From: Alphaproteobacteria bacterium
Lineage (GTDB): Bacteria > Pseudomonadota > Alphaproteobacteria > CASFRQ01 > SAAU01
Reading direction: 5' to 3'
Length of the DNA: 64,000 nt
NCBI GenBank assembly: GCA_009929265.1
Contig: SAAU01000005.1
Location: 51,898 to 115,897, forward strand
Below are positions 36,094 to 45,042 of the stretch, one piece after another. Below the pieces are notes generated by a model. That model made no database searches. It was not told the DNA's origin and saw only the letters and a list, made by a program, of their open reading frames with translations. The stretch's first letter is position 1; every line of letters begins with the position of its first letter. The translations under genes and the position numbers were made by a program.

Positions 36094-36566
36094 TGAATAA
36101 AGGCTCTTTTATTACTTCTGGTCGGGTGGCACAAAATCGAAAGGCACGCTTTAATTATCAAATTGAAGAGACTTTTGAGGCTGGGCTTGTGCTTCAAGGA
36201 GCAGAGGTGAAATCCCTAAGGGCAGGGCGTGTGAATATTAACGAGGCCTTTGCCGAAGAAAGAGGGGGCGAGCTTTTCCTTTTGAATATGCAAATTAACG
36301 CGTATGGGAAAGGATCTGTTTTTAAGCCAGAGGAAAAACGGGCCCGGAAATTGCTTCTTAAAAAACGGGAAATTAACCAAATTTTTGGAAAGATTTTACG
36401 CAAGGGATATTCCCTTATTCCGCTTGATGTTTACTTTACCTCTAAAGGGTTAGCAAAGGTGAAGTTAGGCTTAGGCGTTGGAAAATCTATGATAGATAAA
36501 CGTCAAACCGAAAAAGATAGGGACTGGAAACGCGAGCAAAACCGTTTAATGAAGCGTCAAGCTTAA
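36093..36566 (+). CDS. smpB: SsrA-binding protein
   Basis: A 157-residue OB-fold partner of tmRNA in trans-translation. QNRKARFNYQIEETFEAGL, GAEVKSLRAGRVNINEAF and the basic tail KDRDWKREQNRLMKRQ are typical. It starts on the last base of the dapA stop codon. The dapA-smpB order is common in alphaproteobacteria. The tmRNA gene ssrA is not in the window. Confidence 0.96.
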   Translation: MNKGSFITSGRVAQNRKARFNYQIEETFEAGLVLQGAEVKSLRAGRVNINEAFAEERGGELFLLNMQINAYGKGSVFKPEEKRARKLLLKKREINQIFGKILRKGYSLIPLDVYFTSKGLAKVKLGLGVGKSMIDKRQTEKDRDWKREQNRLMKRQA

Positions 36567-36592
36567 AGAAAATTAAAAACACAAAAAAAAGG

Positions 36593-36610
36593 AGGGGTTA
36601 TTTAACCTCT
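36593..36610. terminator. Bidirectional terminator between smpB and the SH3 gene
   Basis: AGGGGTTA (36593-36600) and TAACCTCT (36603-36610) form a stem with one wobble pair. It is flanked by A8 on the left and a T-rich run on the right, so it can serve both convergent genes. The stop codon of the minus-strand gene lies within the stem. Confidence 0.65.
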
Positions 36611-37143
36611 TCTTTTTTTAAAACTCCAAAAAGACTTGTCCGCTTAATGTAGCCCGTTATATGCCCAAAAGTAGCTCGACAATAAGGGCTGTTTTCCTTA
36701 CAAAAAACCTCTTTACCGATAACGTGGGGCTCAATAAAGGCTAGAATCAAAGACGTTTCATTAGGCTTTAGATAGAGAATATTTTGCCTTTTATCCAACG
36801 TCATCACATGGCGCTTATGCCGCAAGCCTTGCTTATGCATCCAGCCAGTTGTGCCGTCAACATCCTGAACTTGTCGCCAAACATCAAACTCATTGAGAAC
36901 CTTCAAAGGAAGTCCTTTTTTGCGATAGACCCATTCGATAGGAAATCTTTCTCCAGGACCTGTTCTTAGATTAACTTCATTATTTCTTAAGATTTGGAAA
37001 AAAGGAAAAGATTCTTTTTCCTTGGCAAAAGAGGGAAAGGAAAGAAGAAAAAGACTTAAAAGGAGAAGGCTTCGTTTTAAAAAAAACCTTTTATGTTCCC
37101 TCAAAAAAAGAGTAAGAGAATAAATAAAATTAGAAAGCATCAA
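36598..37143 (-). CDS. Bacterial SH3-domain protein, exported
   Basis: A 181-residue protein with a hydrophobic signal or anchor (about residues 22-40, ending SFPSFAKEK) and two SH3-like repeats. The first begins RNNEVNLRTGPGERFPIEWVY and contains VDGTTGWMHKQGL; the second covers YLKPNETSLILAFIEPHVIG to GYIKRTSLFGV. Such proteins bind peptidoglycan or peptides in the periplasm; in alphaproteobacteria the family is often annotated as SH3/DUF1058. The start overlaps the end of the AsmA gene by 14 bases. Confidence 0.8.
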   Translation of the reverse strand: MMLSNFIYSLTLFLREHKRFFLKRSLLLLSLFLLSFPSFAKEKESFPFFQILRNNEVNLRTGPGERFPIEWVYRKKGLPLKVLNEFDVWRQVQDVDGTTGWMHKQGLRHKRHVMTLDKRQNILYLKPNETSLILAFIEPHVIGKEVFCKENSPYCRATFGHITGYIKRTSLFGVLKKEEVK

Positions 37144-40100
37144 TCGTTCCTTGGACTTTTTCTTTTTTATTCATTTTTTCAAGATAGCTTGAAATGTCGT
37201 ATCTTTCCAATTTTTTTGATCGGTTTTGGATAAGTTCAAAAGCCTGTTTAGAGCTTTTTAAAAGGCGTTCCATTTGTTTGACATCTGTCTCACTTTCGGC
37301 TTGAAGTTTGTTTTTATCCAAAAGTAAGCTTGCCTGAAAGGCCTCATCAAAGGCTTCCTTAATTTCATCTACATTTGAAAGGGCTTTATTGACAAGATCA
37401 ATGCGTTGAATTAAAGGCGTCTTCTCTGTTGCAATTTTATCAATCGCCTTGCGTCCAAGTTCCAAACTTTTTTGAACGGTTAATGTTTTGGCTTCCAACG
37501 CTTTATCTTTTGCTCTTTGGTAAAACTCTTCGACCTTTCTATAATCAAGCATAGAAATATATTCTTTAATATCAATGTCTTTTATTAAATTACACATATC
37601 CTGTAAATCTTCATAAGCCAAAGAGGCGTCAGATTTTGGCGCATTATCAATCAAGATTTTTGTGGATTTAAGCAAATCTTCTGCTTGATTTCGCATTTCT
37701 CGAATTTTTGTTTTGCGTTCCTTATTTTTATCTTCAGTTGGTTTTTTAACCGAAGCCACTTTCTTTTTTTCTAACGTTTTTTGAGCCGTTTTTATTAACG
37801 TATTGATATTTTCTTGGAAAGCTTGAGTATCTTGTGTGTAAAGAGGTTTTTCAAAAGAGCCAGAAAAATGAAGTGTAAATTCAGGGAGCTTTTTCAAATA
37901 TTCCATCGTCACGAAAGCTTTTAAATTAGGGCTTTGTGTTTTGAAAGTATAACTCCCTCGGATTTTTCCATGCGCTTGACGGGTAAAGAAATCCAGCTTT
38001 TTAAGACTAAGAACGCCCTTATTGATGCTAAAATCCCCCTTCAAAGAATTAAAAGCTGTTGTTCCCAAAGAAAGGTTAAGATGAAGTTCTTTTTCAAAAT
38101 TCTTTTCATCTGCATCTTGTGGATTAAGAGAAATATTTCGAATCTGCTTTTCGATTTTTTCAAGAGAAAATCCTTGCATTTGTGGGCGAATAAGCGAAAG
38201 TTTTCCATATCCTTTTAAGGTTTGCATAATTTCAAAAGGAGACGTTCCATTCCCTTCAAAAGTTGTGTTAAGCGTTAAATCTGTCTTTTCAACAGAGAGA
38301 TTTTTAAATTTAATAGAAGGAGTTGTAAGTTTAAGGGTGTCAAGTGAAACAGTGCCTTTAAGCTCTTTTTTCGAAAGGATATAAGTGGCCTCTAATTTAA
38401 TCTGTCCTTTAAGTGCAGCCCCTGTAAAGTCTTCTAAAACAAGAGCGTCTTTATCTTTTTTGAAAGCAAAGGAGACATTTTGAATCCGCGTATCTTTAGA
38501 AATAAGAAGCTGTGTCTTTACTTTTAAATCGAAAAGGTAAGGGATTTTTTCAAAGTCAAAAGCCTCTTTTGAAAAAAGAAGTATCTTTGAATCTGAAAAA
38601 AGAGGAGGTAAATCAATAAATTTATCTAAATCAAACGCCGCTGCTTCAACAGATCCTGTTAATTTCTTTTCTATTGGAAGATAGGTTAATGACCCTGTTA
38701 AGACTTGATTTCCGATTTGTCCTTTTAAATTTTCAAAGGAATAAAGGCTTTCTTGTGTTGTTATGTCTGAAGAAAATTTAAGAGCCCCTGTAAGGTTTTC
38801 AAATTCCTTAAAAGACGGATTAAAAAGCTCTACAAAAGAATGGAAATTCGGATGTTCAATTTCTAAATTCCCTTTATAAGAAGGATGTCCTTCTTTTTGG
38901 AAAACGGTTCCTTTATAAGCGATTTTCCCTTGGCTAACAAATGTAATGGCATCCAAAGTATACGTTGAAGGGGTCCCAGATAAAGTTGCCTTAAAAGAGC
39001 TTTTATTTAAAGCTTTTTCGTCCTGAATTGGAACAATAAGAGGAATTCTGCTTTTGAAAATTTTGGCATCCAAAAGCGTTCCTTCTAAAGCAAAATTCTT
39101 AAAAGAAGGCAGGTTTGTTTCTTTATCAAAAAGAAGAGATCCTTTCGCTTGAAGAGAAAGCGTTGCCGCATCCGTTGCCTTAAAATTTTTAATTTCCAAA
39201 AGGTGGGGAGTTGTTTCAAATTCTGTTTCAATTTGGGCGACAGGAATATCTTGCAATGTCACATCTTTAAGAGATAAAGACATCTTTGTCGAATAGGCGT
39301 TGAACAAAGGAAAGGATTGAAGTTTCTTTGCAAAAAGGGAAGGGATATCTTGTAAATGAAAGGCCTTTTTATCCGAAGGAGGAATAAAATCATCTATATC
39401 CCAATTTTTGGCTTTAAGCGTGCCGACCAATGAAGTCCCGTTGAGGTTTAAATCCCCTTCAAACTTTGCGTCATCAATATCTGCTGAAAAATCCTTAAAA
39501 TCGAAGGTGTCTTTTTTAATCAGGACATCTCCTTTGAACGTAGTTTGTTTTAGGGTTGCTTTTAAAGGGAATTCTTTGATGTCAGATCCCCAAAGAAGGA
39601 GAGATTTCAAATCATCTGAGACAAAATCCACTTTTGATTTTAAGACAGGAAGGTCGTTTTCAAAAGCAATTTGTCCTGTTGCTGTTAGCTTCGAATTAAA
39701 CGGGGCGCTTGTTGAAAAATGTGTAATTTTTGTCCCTGTTTCATCAATCAAAAAGGATAAATCTGTATTCATAACAGATTGCTTGTTATACATAAGCTCT
39801 GAAACCTTAAAGGAAAGATCTATGGCTTGTCCTTCTGATTTTAGGAAAGAAAGAGAACTCGTCTTAAAGGCCTCCTTTGCCCAAGTGATAAAGGCATTTG
39901 AATCGACTTTATCAAAAAGGAAATTTCCTTTCCAATGTTTCAAGGTGTCTTTTTCTTTCTTCTCAAAAGAGTAAGAAAGCTTTCCTGTAAAAGCGTTGAT
40001 GTTTTCTTGATTCCCATAACGGAAGGCAATATCGCTTAACAAAAAATCTTTATCCGTTAAATCAATATTCATATTCCCGATTAAGGAAGAATTAAGAACA

Positions 40101-40924
40101 GATGGGATTTCTTTTCGTTTAAGGTAATCTTTCATAAAGTCTGAAAAATGTTTTATTTTAAGAGACGTTGATCCACTTAAGGCCGTGCCGACTGAAAGTT
40201 CGGAAACAAAGCCTTTAAATCTAAGAACAAGATTGTCTTTTTCCGAAGAAAGTAAAAGGTTGATTTCGGTTGCTCTATCAGAGGCAATTTTATCGGTTCC
40301 AAAGAGAAGCTTCATATCTTTGCCTTCAAAACCAAAGGTGCCGTCAAATTTAAAAGGTCCTTGAACAGAATCGGCCACCAATGTGCCGTTTATCTTTTCC
40401 AAATCATAAGAGTTTTTATGGAAGATATCTTCATAAAGAACATGTCCATTGACAATTTTTGTGTTTTCAAACTTAGGGGAATTAAAGGCCTTTTTCGTTC
40501 CAACAAAGGAATCATTTAAAAGAGGTTTTCCTTTTAGAAAATCAAAGTTCCAGTTGACTTGTTTATTTTCTAAGCGTTCAAGATAAATGGTGGGTTCCTC
40601 TAAGATAATGCTCTTAAAAACAAGGGGATTTTTAAAAAGGGAATTCCATTCCACAACCGCATTGACCTTCTTGATCTGAACCATAACGGGTTGTTTGCTG
40701 TCTTTAATATTGGCAATTAAAAGGTTTGTAATTGTGATGGTGGGAGAGGGGCGCCACTTAAGATCAATCGTTCCTTTAATTTGAACTTTTCGACCGGTCA
40801 GCTCCTCAATAGAAGTGAGGACTTGTTTCCGATAATTATCAACGTCCAGTCCTTTTAAGATAATGAAAAAGACCCCGACGCATACGGCAATAAAAACGGA
40901 CAGGATGACGAGTAATTTTTTCAA
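37130..40924 (-). CDS. Very large AsmA family protein
   Basis: A 1264-residue inner-membrane-anchored protein. One N-terminal helix (LLVILSVFIAVCVGVFFI) is followed by the AsmA start NYRKQVLTSIEELTGRKVQI and about 1000 residues of repetitive beta strands. AsmA/TamB-like proteins form bridges carrying phospholipids to the outer membrane. The last 200 residues or so are different: Lys/Glu-rich helices, probably coiled coil. I chose the TTG at 40922-40924 because AAGGGAG sits seven bases before it and it gives the usual N-terminus; an ATG at 40984 has no ribosome binding site. Confidence 0.85.
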   Translation of the reverse strand: MKKLLVILSVFIAVCVGVFFIILKGLDVDNYRKQVLTSIEELTGRKVQIKGTIDLKWRPSPTITITNLLIANIKDSKQPVMVQIKKVNAVVEWNSLFKNPLVFKSIILEEPTIYLERLENKQVNWNFDFLKGKPLLNDSFVGTKKAFNSPKFENTKIVNGHVLYEDIFHKNSYDLEKINGTLVADSVQGPFKFDGTFGFEGKDMKLLFGTDKIASDRATEINLLLSSEKDNLVLRFKGFVSELSVGTALSGSTSLKIKHFSDFMKDYLKRKEIPSVLNSSLIGNMNIDLTDKDFLLSDIAFRYGNQENINAFTGKLSYSFEKKEKDTLKHWKGNFLFDKVDSNAFITWAKEAFKTSSLSFLKSEGQAIDLSFKVSELMYNKQSVMNTDLSFLIDETGTKITHFSTSAPFNSKLTATGQIAFENDLPVLKSKVDFVSDDLKSLLLWGSDIKEFPLKATLKQTTFKGDVLIKKDTFDFKDFSADIDDAKFEGDLNLNGTSLVGTLKAKNWDIDDFIPPSDKKAFHLQDIPSLFAKKLQSFPLFNAYSTKMSLSLKDVTLQDIPVAQIETEFETTPHLLEIKNFKATDAATLSLQAKGSLLFDKETNLPSFKNFALEGTLLDAKIFKSRIPLIVPIQDEKALNKSSFKATLSGTPSTYTLDAITFVSQGKIAYKGTVFQKEGHPSYKGNLEIEHPNFHSFVELFNPSFKEFENLTGALKFSSDITTQESLYSFENLKGQIGNQVLTGSLTYLPIEKKLTGSVEAAAFDLDKFIDLPPLFSDSKILLFSKEAFDFEKIPYLFDLKVKTQLLISKDTRIQNVSFAFKKDKDALVLEDFTGAALKGQIKLEATYILSKKELKGTVSLDTLKLTTPSIKFKNLSVEKTDLTLNTTFEGNGTSPFEIMQTLKGYGKLSLIRPQMQGFSLEKIEKQIRNISLNPQDADEKNFEKELHLNLSLGTTAFNSLKGDFSINKGVLSLKKLDFFTRQAHGKIRGSYTFKTQSPNLKAFVTMEYLKKLPEFTLHFSGSFEKPLYTQDTQAFQENINTLIKTAQKTLEKKKVASVKKPTEDKNKERKTKIREMRNQAEDLLKSTKILIDNAPKSDASLAYEDLQDMCNLIKDIDIKEYISMLDYRKVEEFYQRAKDKALEAKTLTVQKSLELGRKAIDKIATEKTPLIQRIDLVNKALSNVDEIKEAFDEAFQASLLLDKNKLQAESETDVKQMERLLKSSKQAFELIQNRSKKLERYDISSYLEKMNKKEKVQGTIDAF

Positions 40925-40969
40925 AGCAAAATCTCCCTTATGACTTTTTACTTTCTTTTTCTTAATATC

Positions 40970-40981
40970 TGTTATATAACA
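40970..40981. promoter_or_regulatory. 12-bp palindrome between divergent asmA and deoC
   Basis: TGTTATATAACA is a perfect palindrome about 45 bases from both start codons. It contains a TATAAC-like -10 on each strand, so it may be a shared promoter element or an operator. Confidence 0.35.
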
Positions 40982-41024
40982 CATATTAAAGGGCTTTGGA
41001 AAGATAAAATTTTAAGGAAAAAGA

Positions 41025-41756
41025 ATGATTTTTTTTATAAATCCATCAAAAGTGATTCCTTTAATTGATTTGACATCTCTTCCACCAGAGGAAACAAAGG
41101 AAAACATTAAATCTTTATGCGCGCAAACCGAGACGAGATTTGGTTCTGTGGCAAGTGTTTGTATTTGGCCTGCCTTTATTAAACTTGCCAAATCTGATCT
41201 TAAGGGCAAAAAAGTTTCCATTGCAACGGTTTTAAACTTTCCAAAAGGGGAAGAAAGCGAAGAAAGTGTCCTTAAAAATCTTCAAAAAGCAATCAAAGAA
41301 GGCGCCGATGAAATTGATGTTGTTTTTCCTTATAAAAAATGGTTAGAAGGAAACAAGGATGAAGCGCTTTCTCTTATCCAAATGTGCCGAGAAAAAGCCC
41401 CCAAAAAAATCCTAAAAGTGATTATGGAAACAGGCGAGATGAAACGCACCCTTCAAATTATGGAGGCGGCAAAAGCTTTGCTGGAGCTTAAAGTTGATTT
41501 TCTAAAAACTTCCACAGGAAAGACAGAAATTGGCGCCACATTAGAGGCGGCTAATGCTTTGTTAGATGTTTTAGCTGAAACAAAGTCTGATGCGGGGATT
41601 AAAATCTCTGGCGGTATTCAAACAATGGAGCAAGTTTCCCAATATGTGGCGCTGGCTGAAAATGTAATGGGAAAAGACTGGTTGACCCCTAATCATTTTA
41701 GAATTGGAGCTTCCTCCCTTTTACACAATATTTTAATGCTCAATCAAAAAGCCTAA
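41025..41756 (+). CDS. deoC: Deoxyribose-phosphate aldolase
   Basis: A 243-residue TIM-barrel aldolase splitting deoxyribose-5-phosphate to acetaldehyde and glyceraldehyde-3-phosphate. VIPLIDLTSLPPEET, the Asp in DEIDVVFPYKKW, the Schiff-base Lys in KVIMETGEM and DFLKTSTGKTEIGATLE are present. AAGGA precedes the ATG. It allows use of DNA-derived deoxynucleosides as carbon. Its last four bases overlap a convergent small gene. Confidence 0.94.
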   Translation: MIFFINPSKVIPLIDLTSLPPEETKENIKSLCAQTETRFGSVASVCIWPAFIKLAKSDLKGKKVSIATVLNFPKGEESEESVLKNLQKAIKEGADEIDVVFPYKKWLEGNKDEALSLIQMCREKAPKKILKVIMETGEMKRTLQIMEAAKALLELKVDFLKTSTGKTEIGATLEAANALLDVLAETKSDAGIKISGGIQTMEQVSQYVALAENVMGKDWLTPNHFRIGASSLLHNILMLNQKA

Positions 41757-41998
41757 TCTTCCAATTTAATGCGTAAAAACTGCATGACTTCTTTTTTTGG
41801 ATAAGGAGGGTCAAATTTATCTTGCATTTGTTCTAAGGCATGCTCAATTTCATGCATGCTTGCATTTGGATATTTTAGGCAAAGCGTTCGAATAAGTGCG
41901 TTTTTTTCCTCTGTTGAATTAAAGGGAATCGTTTCATCATAGGTCCCTTCTGGAATTCTTTTTTTCATAAATTCTTCGGCATCAGATAAGAAAGACAT
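41753..41998 (-). CDS. Small hypothetical protein
   Basis: An 81-residue, soluble, mostly helical and acidic protein (MSFLSDAEEFMKKRIPEG). I do not recognise the family. GGAGGGG stands just before the ATG. It follows trkH by nine bases on the same strand, so the two are probably co-transcribed. No membrane segment, no cysteine pair and no known motif. Confidence 0.7.
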   Translation of the reverse strand: MSFLSDAEEFMKKRIPEGTYDETIPFNSTEEKNALIRTLCLKYPNASMHEIEHALEQMQDKFDPPYPKKEVMQFLRIKLED

Positions 41999-42007
41999 GG
42001 CCCCTCC

Positions 42008-43466
42008 TTATTTTCGTTTCCAGGTTGAAGGTAAAAATAAAACAATAAGCGTTAAAAATTCTAATCTGCCTAACATCATGGAAAGGCACATAATTGCTTT
42101 CCCATAGCCTGTTAAGCTTGAAAAATTGCCAACAGGTCCAATTGTTTTTCCAATTCCGGGTCCCGTGTTTGTAATTCCCGTTAAAACCCCTGAAAGAGCA
42201 GTTTCAAAATCAACGCCGCTTAAGGAAAGCAAAAAGCTTAAAACCACAAAACAAGATAGCCAAAGAACCAAAAAGCCAGAGATATTAAGGATGGTTTCGT
42301 CTGAAACAGGCTCTTGATTGAATTTGGGAACAAAAATGGCGTGGGGCGAAAGCTTTGTTTTAATATGTCGGATAAGGGATTTGAATAAAATATTGATTCG
42401 AAAGGCCTTTATCCCACCAGAGGTAGATCCTGCACACCCCCCTAACGCCATAATGAAAAAGAAAATGGCGCTCACTGCTTTCCCCCAAAGCTCATAATTT
42501 TCATTGCTTAAGCCTGTTGTGGTGGCAATGGAAGAAATATTAAAAACCGTGTTTGTGATAAGCGAATAGGTATCCGTAAAGGCCCCTGTTGCCAGGCGAT
42601 AAATTAACACTAAAAGAATGGCGCCCAACCAGTAGGATAAGAAAGTTTTGATTTGGGAGTCTTTTTTTATCTTTTCCGTTTGGCCGGTTAGAAGGAACAC
42701 AACACTGAAAAGAGGAAGGGCACTTAACACCATGAAAAAGCTGAATACCCAAGGGACAAAAGGCAGGTGATTGTAATGCGCAATAGAATCTCCATAAATG
42801 GCAAACCCCCCCCGTAGAAACGGTGGCCATCATATGTAAAAGGGCATCAAAGGGGGAAAGCCCTGCAAAGGAAAGTGCTAAAAAACAAAGAAAAGAAATG
42901 AAAAGATAAGTCCTAAAAATCATTCGAATATTTTGCGAAAAAAGCGGAAAGTTTTTTTCTGAAATATCGGAAGATTCTGTCGAGAAAAGGGAGAAGCCTT
43001 TTGTTTTAAGAGAAGGAAATAAAAATAAAGCCAAAACAATAATGCCAATGCCGCCAATCCATTGCAAAAGCATTCGCCAAAGCATCAGTCCGGCTGTTAA
43101 ATTTTCTGGAGAAGGAAGGACGCTCGCCCCCGTTGTGGTTAATCCCGACATACTTTCGAAAAAGGCATCCATAAAACTTGGAAAGAAGGACGAAAAGTAA
43201 AAAGGCAAGGCGGAAAATAAAGCCATAAAAAGCCAAATGACGCTTGTTGCCAAAAAAAGGGTTAAAGGAGGTAAATTTTGAAAACTCTCTTTTGATTTTC
43301 GAAAAAGAATATAGCCTATCAAAAAGGAAAAACTTCCCAATAAGAAAAAGCAATTTGCACTTCCATGCCTGTTTAAAAAGAAATCTATGGCGCCAGAGGG
43401 CAACATTAAAAGACCAAAAAAACATAAGGTTAATCAAAAAGAATAAGAAAGAAATTTTAACCGCAT
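42008..43466 (-). pseudogene. trkH: Trk-type potassium transporter TrkH, broken
   Basis: The reading is TrkH-like across the whole span (selectivity-filter-like SGLTTTGASVL, then STGG, then ATTTGLSNENY and TNTGPGIG) but two lesions interrupt it. First, the best start (ATG at 43464-43466, after GGAGGGGGC) meets an in-frame TGA after ten codons (43434-43436) within the first membrane helix. Second, an 8-base G run (C on the plus strand, near 42806-42813) in the STGG codons shifts the frame; seven G residues would restore FAIYGDSIAHYNHLPF and continuity. Restart at the ATG at 43404-43406 is possible but has no ribosome binding site. TrkA is not in the window. Confidence 0.85.
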
Positions 43467-43568
43467 GCCCCCTCCGTTTATTAAAAAAGCCTTTTTATTA
43501 AAGACAAGTTCTTTTATTTTTTGTATACTTCTTTAAGAAAAATTGCAACTTAAAAGAAAGACGGATGA

Positions 43569-44256
43569 ATGTTTTTAGAGGCCCATGCTCATATAAAGGG
43601 GAAAAATGCGGAAAAGCTTTCTTTTTTAGAGGCGGAAAAGCTCCAAATTAAAAAGGTTTTCCTAAATGCCCAAAATGAAGAAGAACTTGAGTGCCTTCTT
43701 TCTCTTTATCAGGAATTTCCAAAAATGATTGTGCCTTTTTTTTGGATTTCATCCTTTTGATGTGGAAAAAATCAAAGAAGCAGATTTTTCTTTTTTAGAG
43801 AAAGCCTTAAAGACTTATGATTTTTTGCAAATTGGGGAAATTGGACTAGATAAAACCAAACCCTTTTTCGAAAAGCAACAGGCGGTTTTTGAAAAACAAC
43901 TGGCCCTTTCCTTAAAATATCAGCGGGCGATAAGTGTGCATTGTGTGAAAGCTTTTTCGACTTTAATTCCTCTATTAAAAACAATAAAAACAGCGCATGC
44001 TCCCTTTTTATTTCATGCCTTTAGCGGGGGAATTATGGAGGTCAAAGCCCTTCAAAATCGGAGCGCTTATTTTAGCTTTTCGAAAAAGGCAAAGGCCCTT
44101 TCTTTTGTCCCTAAAGAGCGGATTTTGCTTGAAACCGATAGTCCGTCACGGTATGCTTCCTTTACTGAAATTGTGAAGGTGTATGAAGAGGTCGGCTTGG
44201 ATTCGAGCTTGCTTCAAAACAACGCAAAGGCTTTTTTAACGTTTAGAAAGAAATAA
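43569..44256 (+). pseudogene. tatD: TatD family metal-dependent DNase, frameshifted
   Basis: Two overlapping frames together make a 228-residue TatD-like hydrolase. The first carries the HxH metal site (LEAHAHIKG); the second carries GFHPFDVEK, IGEIGLDKTK, SVHCVKAF, FHAFSGG and LLETDSPSRY. They are split by a run of eight T residues (43736-43743); seven would give one frame (PFFGFHPFD). TatD proteins are 3'-5' exonucleases or deacylases. The product would be short for the family (about 260). It is either a recent pseudogene or a sequencing error in the run. Confidence 0.8.
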
Positions 44257-44259
44257 AAA

Positions 44260-45042
44260 ATGACTGAAGAAACCCCGTTTGATAGAATAATTTGCTTGTT
44301 TTCAAAGGAAAAAGTTGAGGCGCTTTTTTCAAAAACGGTAATGATTGCAGGCCTTGGTGGCGTGGGGGCGATGGCGGCAGAGGCGCTTGCTAGAACAGGG
44401 GTAGGGCACCTTATTTTGGTGGATTTTGATACGGTTTCTGTTAGCAATCTTAATCGCCAGATTATTGCCACGCACTCTGTTTTGGGGCAAAAAAAGGCTG
44501 TTGTTTTGGAAAACCGTCTAAAAGATATTAACCCCAATCTTAGCCTTACGCGAAAAGAGATTTTTATTTCAAAAGAAAATATAGACGAGCTTCTTTTGTT
44601 AAATCCAGATTACGTGGTGGATGCGATTGATTCTTTTTCTTCCAAAATTGCGTTAATTGAAACGCTTTTGGATAAAGAAATTCCGTTTATTTCCTCCATG
44701 GGAGCGGCGCAAAAAACGGATATTTTGCAAATTAAATTGGATAAAATGAAAAAGTCTAGTGTCTGTAAATTGGCCCATAAAGTGCGTCAAACTTTAAGAA
44801 AAGAGGGGTATGGCCTTGATTTTCCTTGCGTCTATTCAACCGAGCTCCCGTTTCAAAATTCTGAACAAAGGGCGGATAAAAAGCAGATTTTCTTAGAGGA
44901 AAAAGAAGATTTATTAAAGGAAAAATATACGACCCTGAGGATGCCATTGGGATCTTTTATGCCTGTGACAGGGACTTTTGGACTTTTAATTGCGCAGTAT
45001 GTTTTGCTCAATTTAATTAAAGAAAAAGGGGAAAAGGAATGA
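44260..45042 (+). CDS. tcdA: tRNA threonylcarbamoyladenosine dehydratase
   Basis: A 260-residue E1-like enzyme (also CsdL/YgdL) that cyclises t6A37 of tRNA to ct6A. The nucleotide-binding loop is IAGLGGVGAMAAEALARTGV, the following motif is DFDTVSVSNLNRQI, and DAIDSFSSKIALIE and the CKLAHKVRQTLRKEG stretch are TcdA-like. It begins three bases after tatD and overlaps the next gene as ATGA. Confidence 0.92.
   Translation: MTEETPFDRIICLFSKEKVEALFSKTVMIAGLGGVGAMAAEALARTGVGHLILVDFDTVSVSNLNRQIIATHSVLGQKKAVVLENRLKDINPNLSLTRKEIFISKENIDELLLLNPDYVVDAIDSFSSKIALIETLLDKEIPFISSMGAAQKTDILQIKLDKMKKSSVCKLAHKVRQTLRKEGYGLDFPCVYSTELPFQNSEQRADKKQIFLEEKEDLLKEKYTTLRMPLGSFMPVTGTFGLLIAQYVLLNLIKEKGEKE

Noticed and set aside
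39408..39974. 188-codon open frame on the plus strand inside asmA
   Set aside because: It is antisense to a well-supported long gene, has no ribosome binding site, and its composition mirrors the asmA codons.
43434..43436. TGA inside trkH read as tryptophan (altered genetic code)
   Set aside because: pyrH, lpxD, pepP, tcdA and the gene before uvrB use TGA as their natural stop, and other genes encode Trp with TGG.
43006..43437. 143-codon frame at the trkH N-terminus as a separate gene
   Set aside because: It is a shifted reading of trkH; the membrane helices and SGLTTTGAS motif lie in the other frame.
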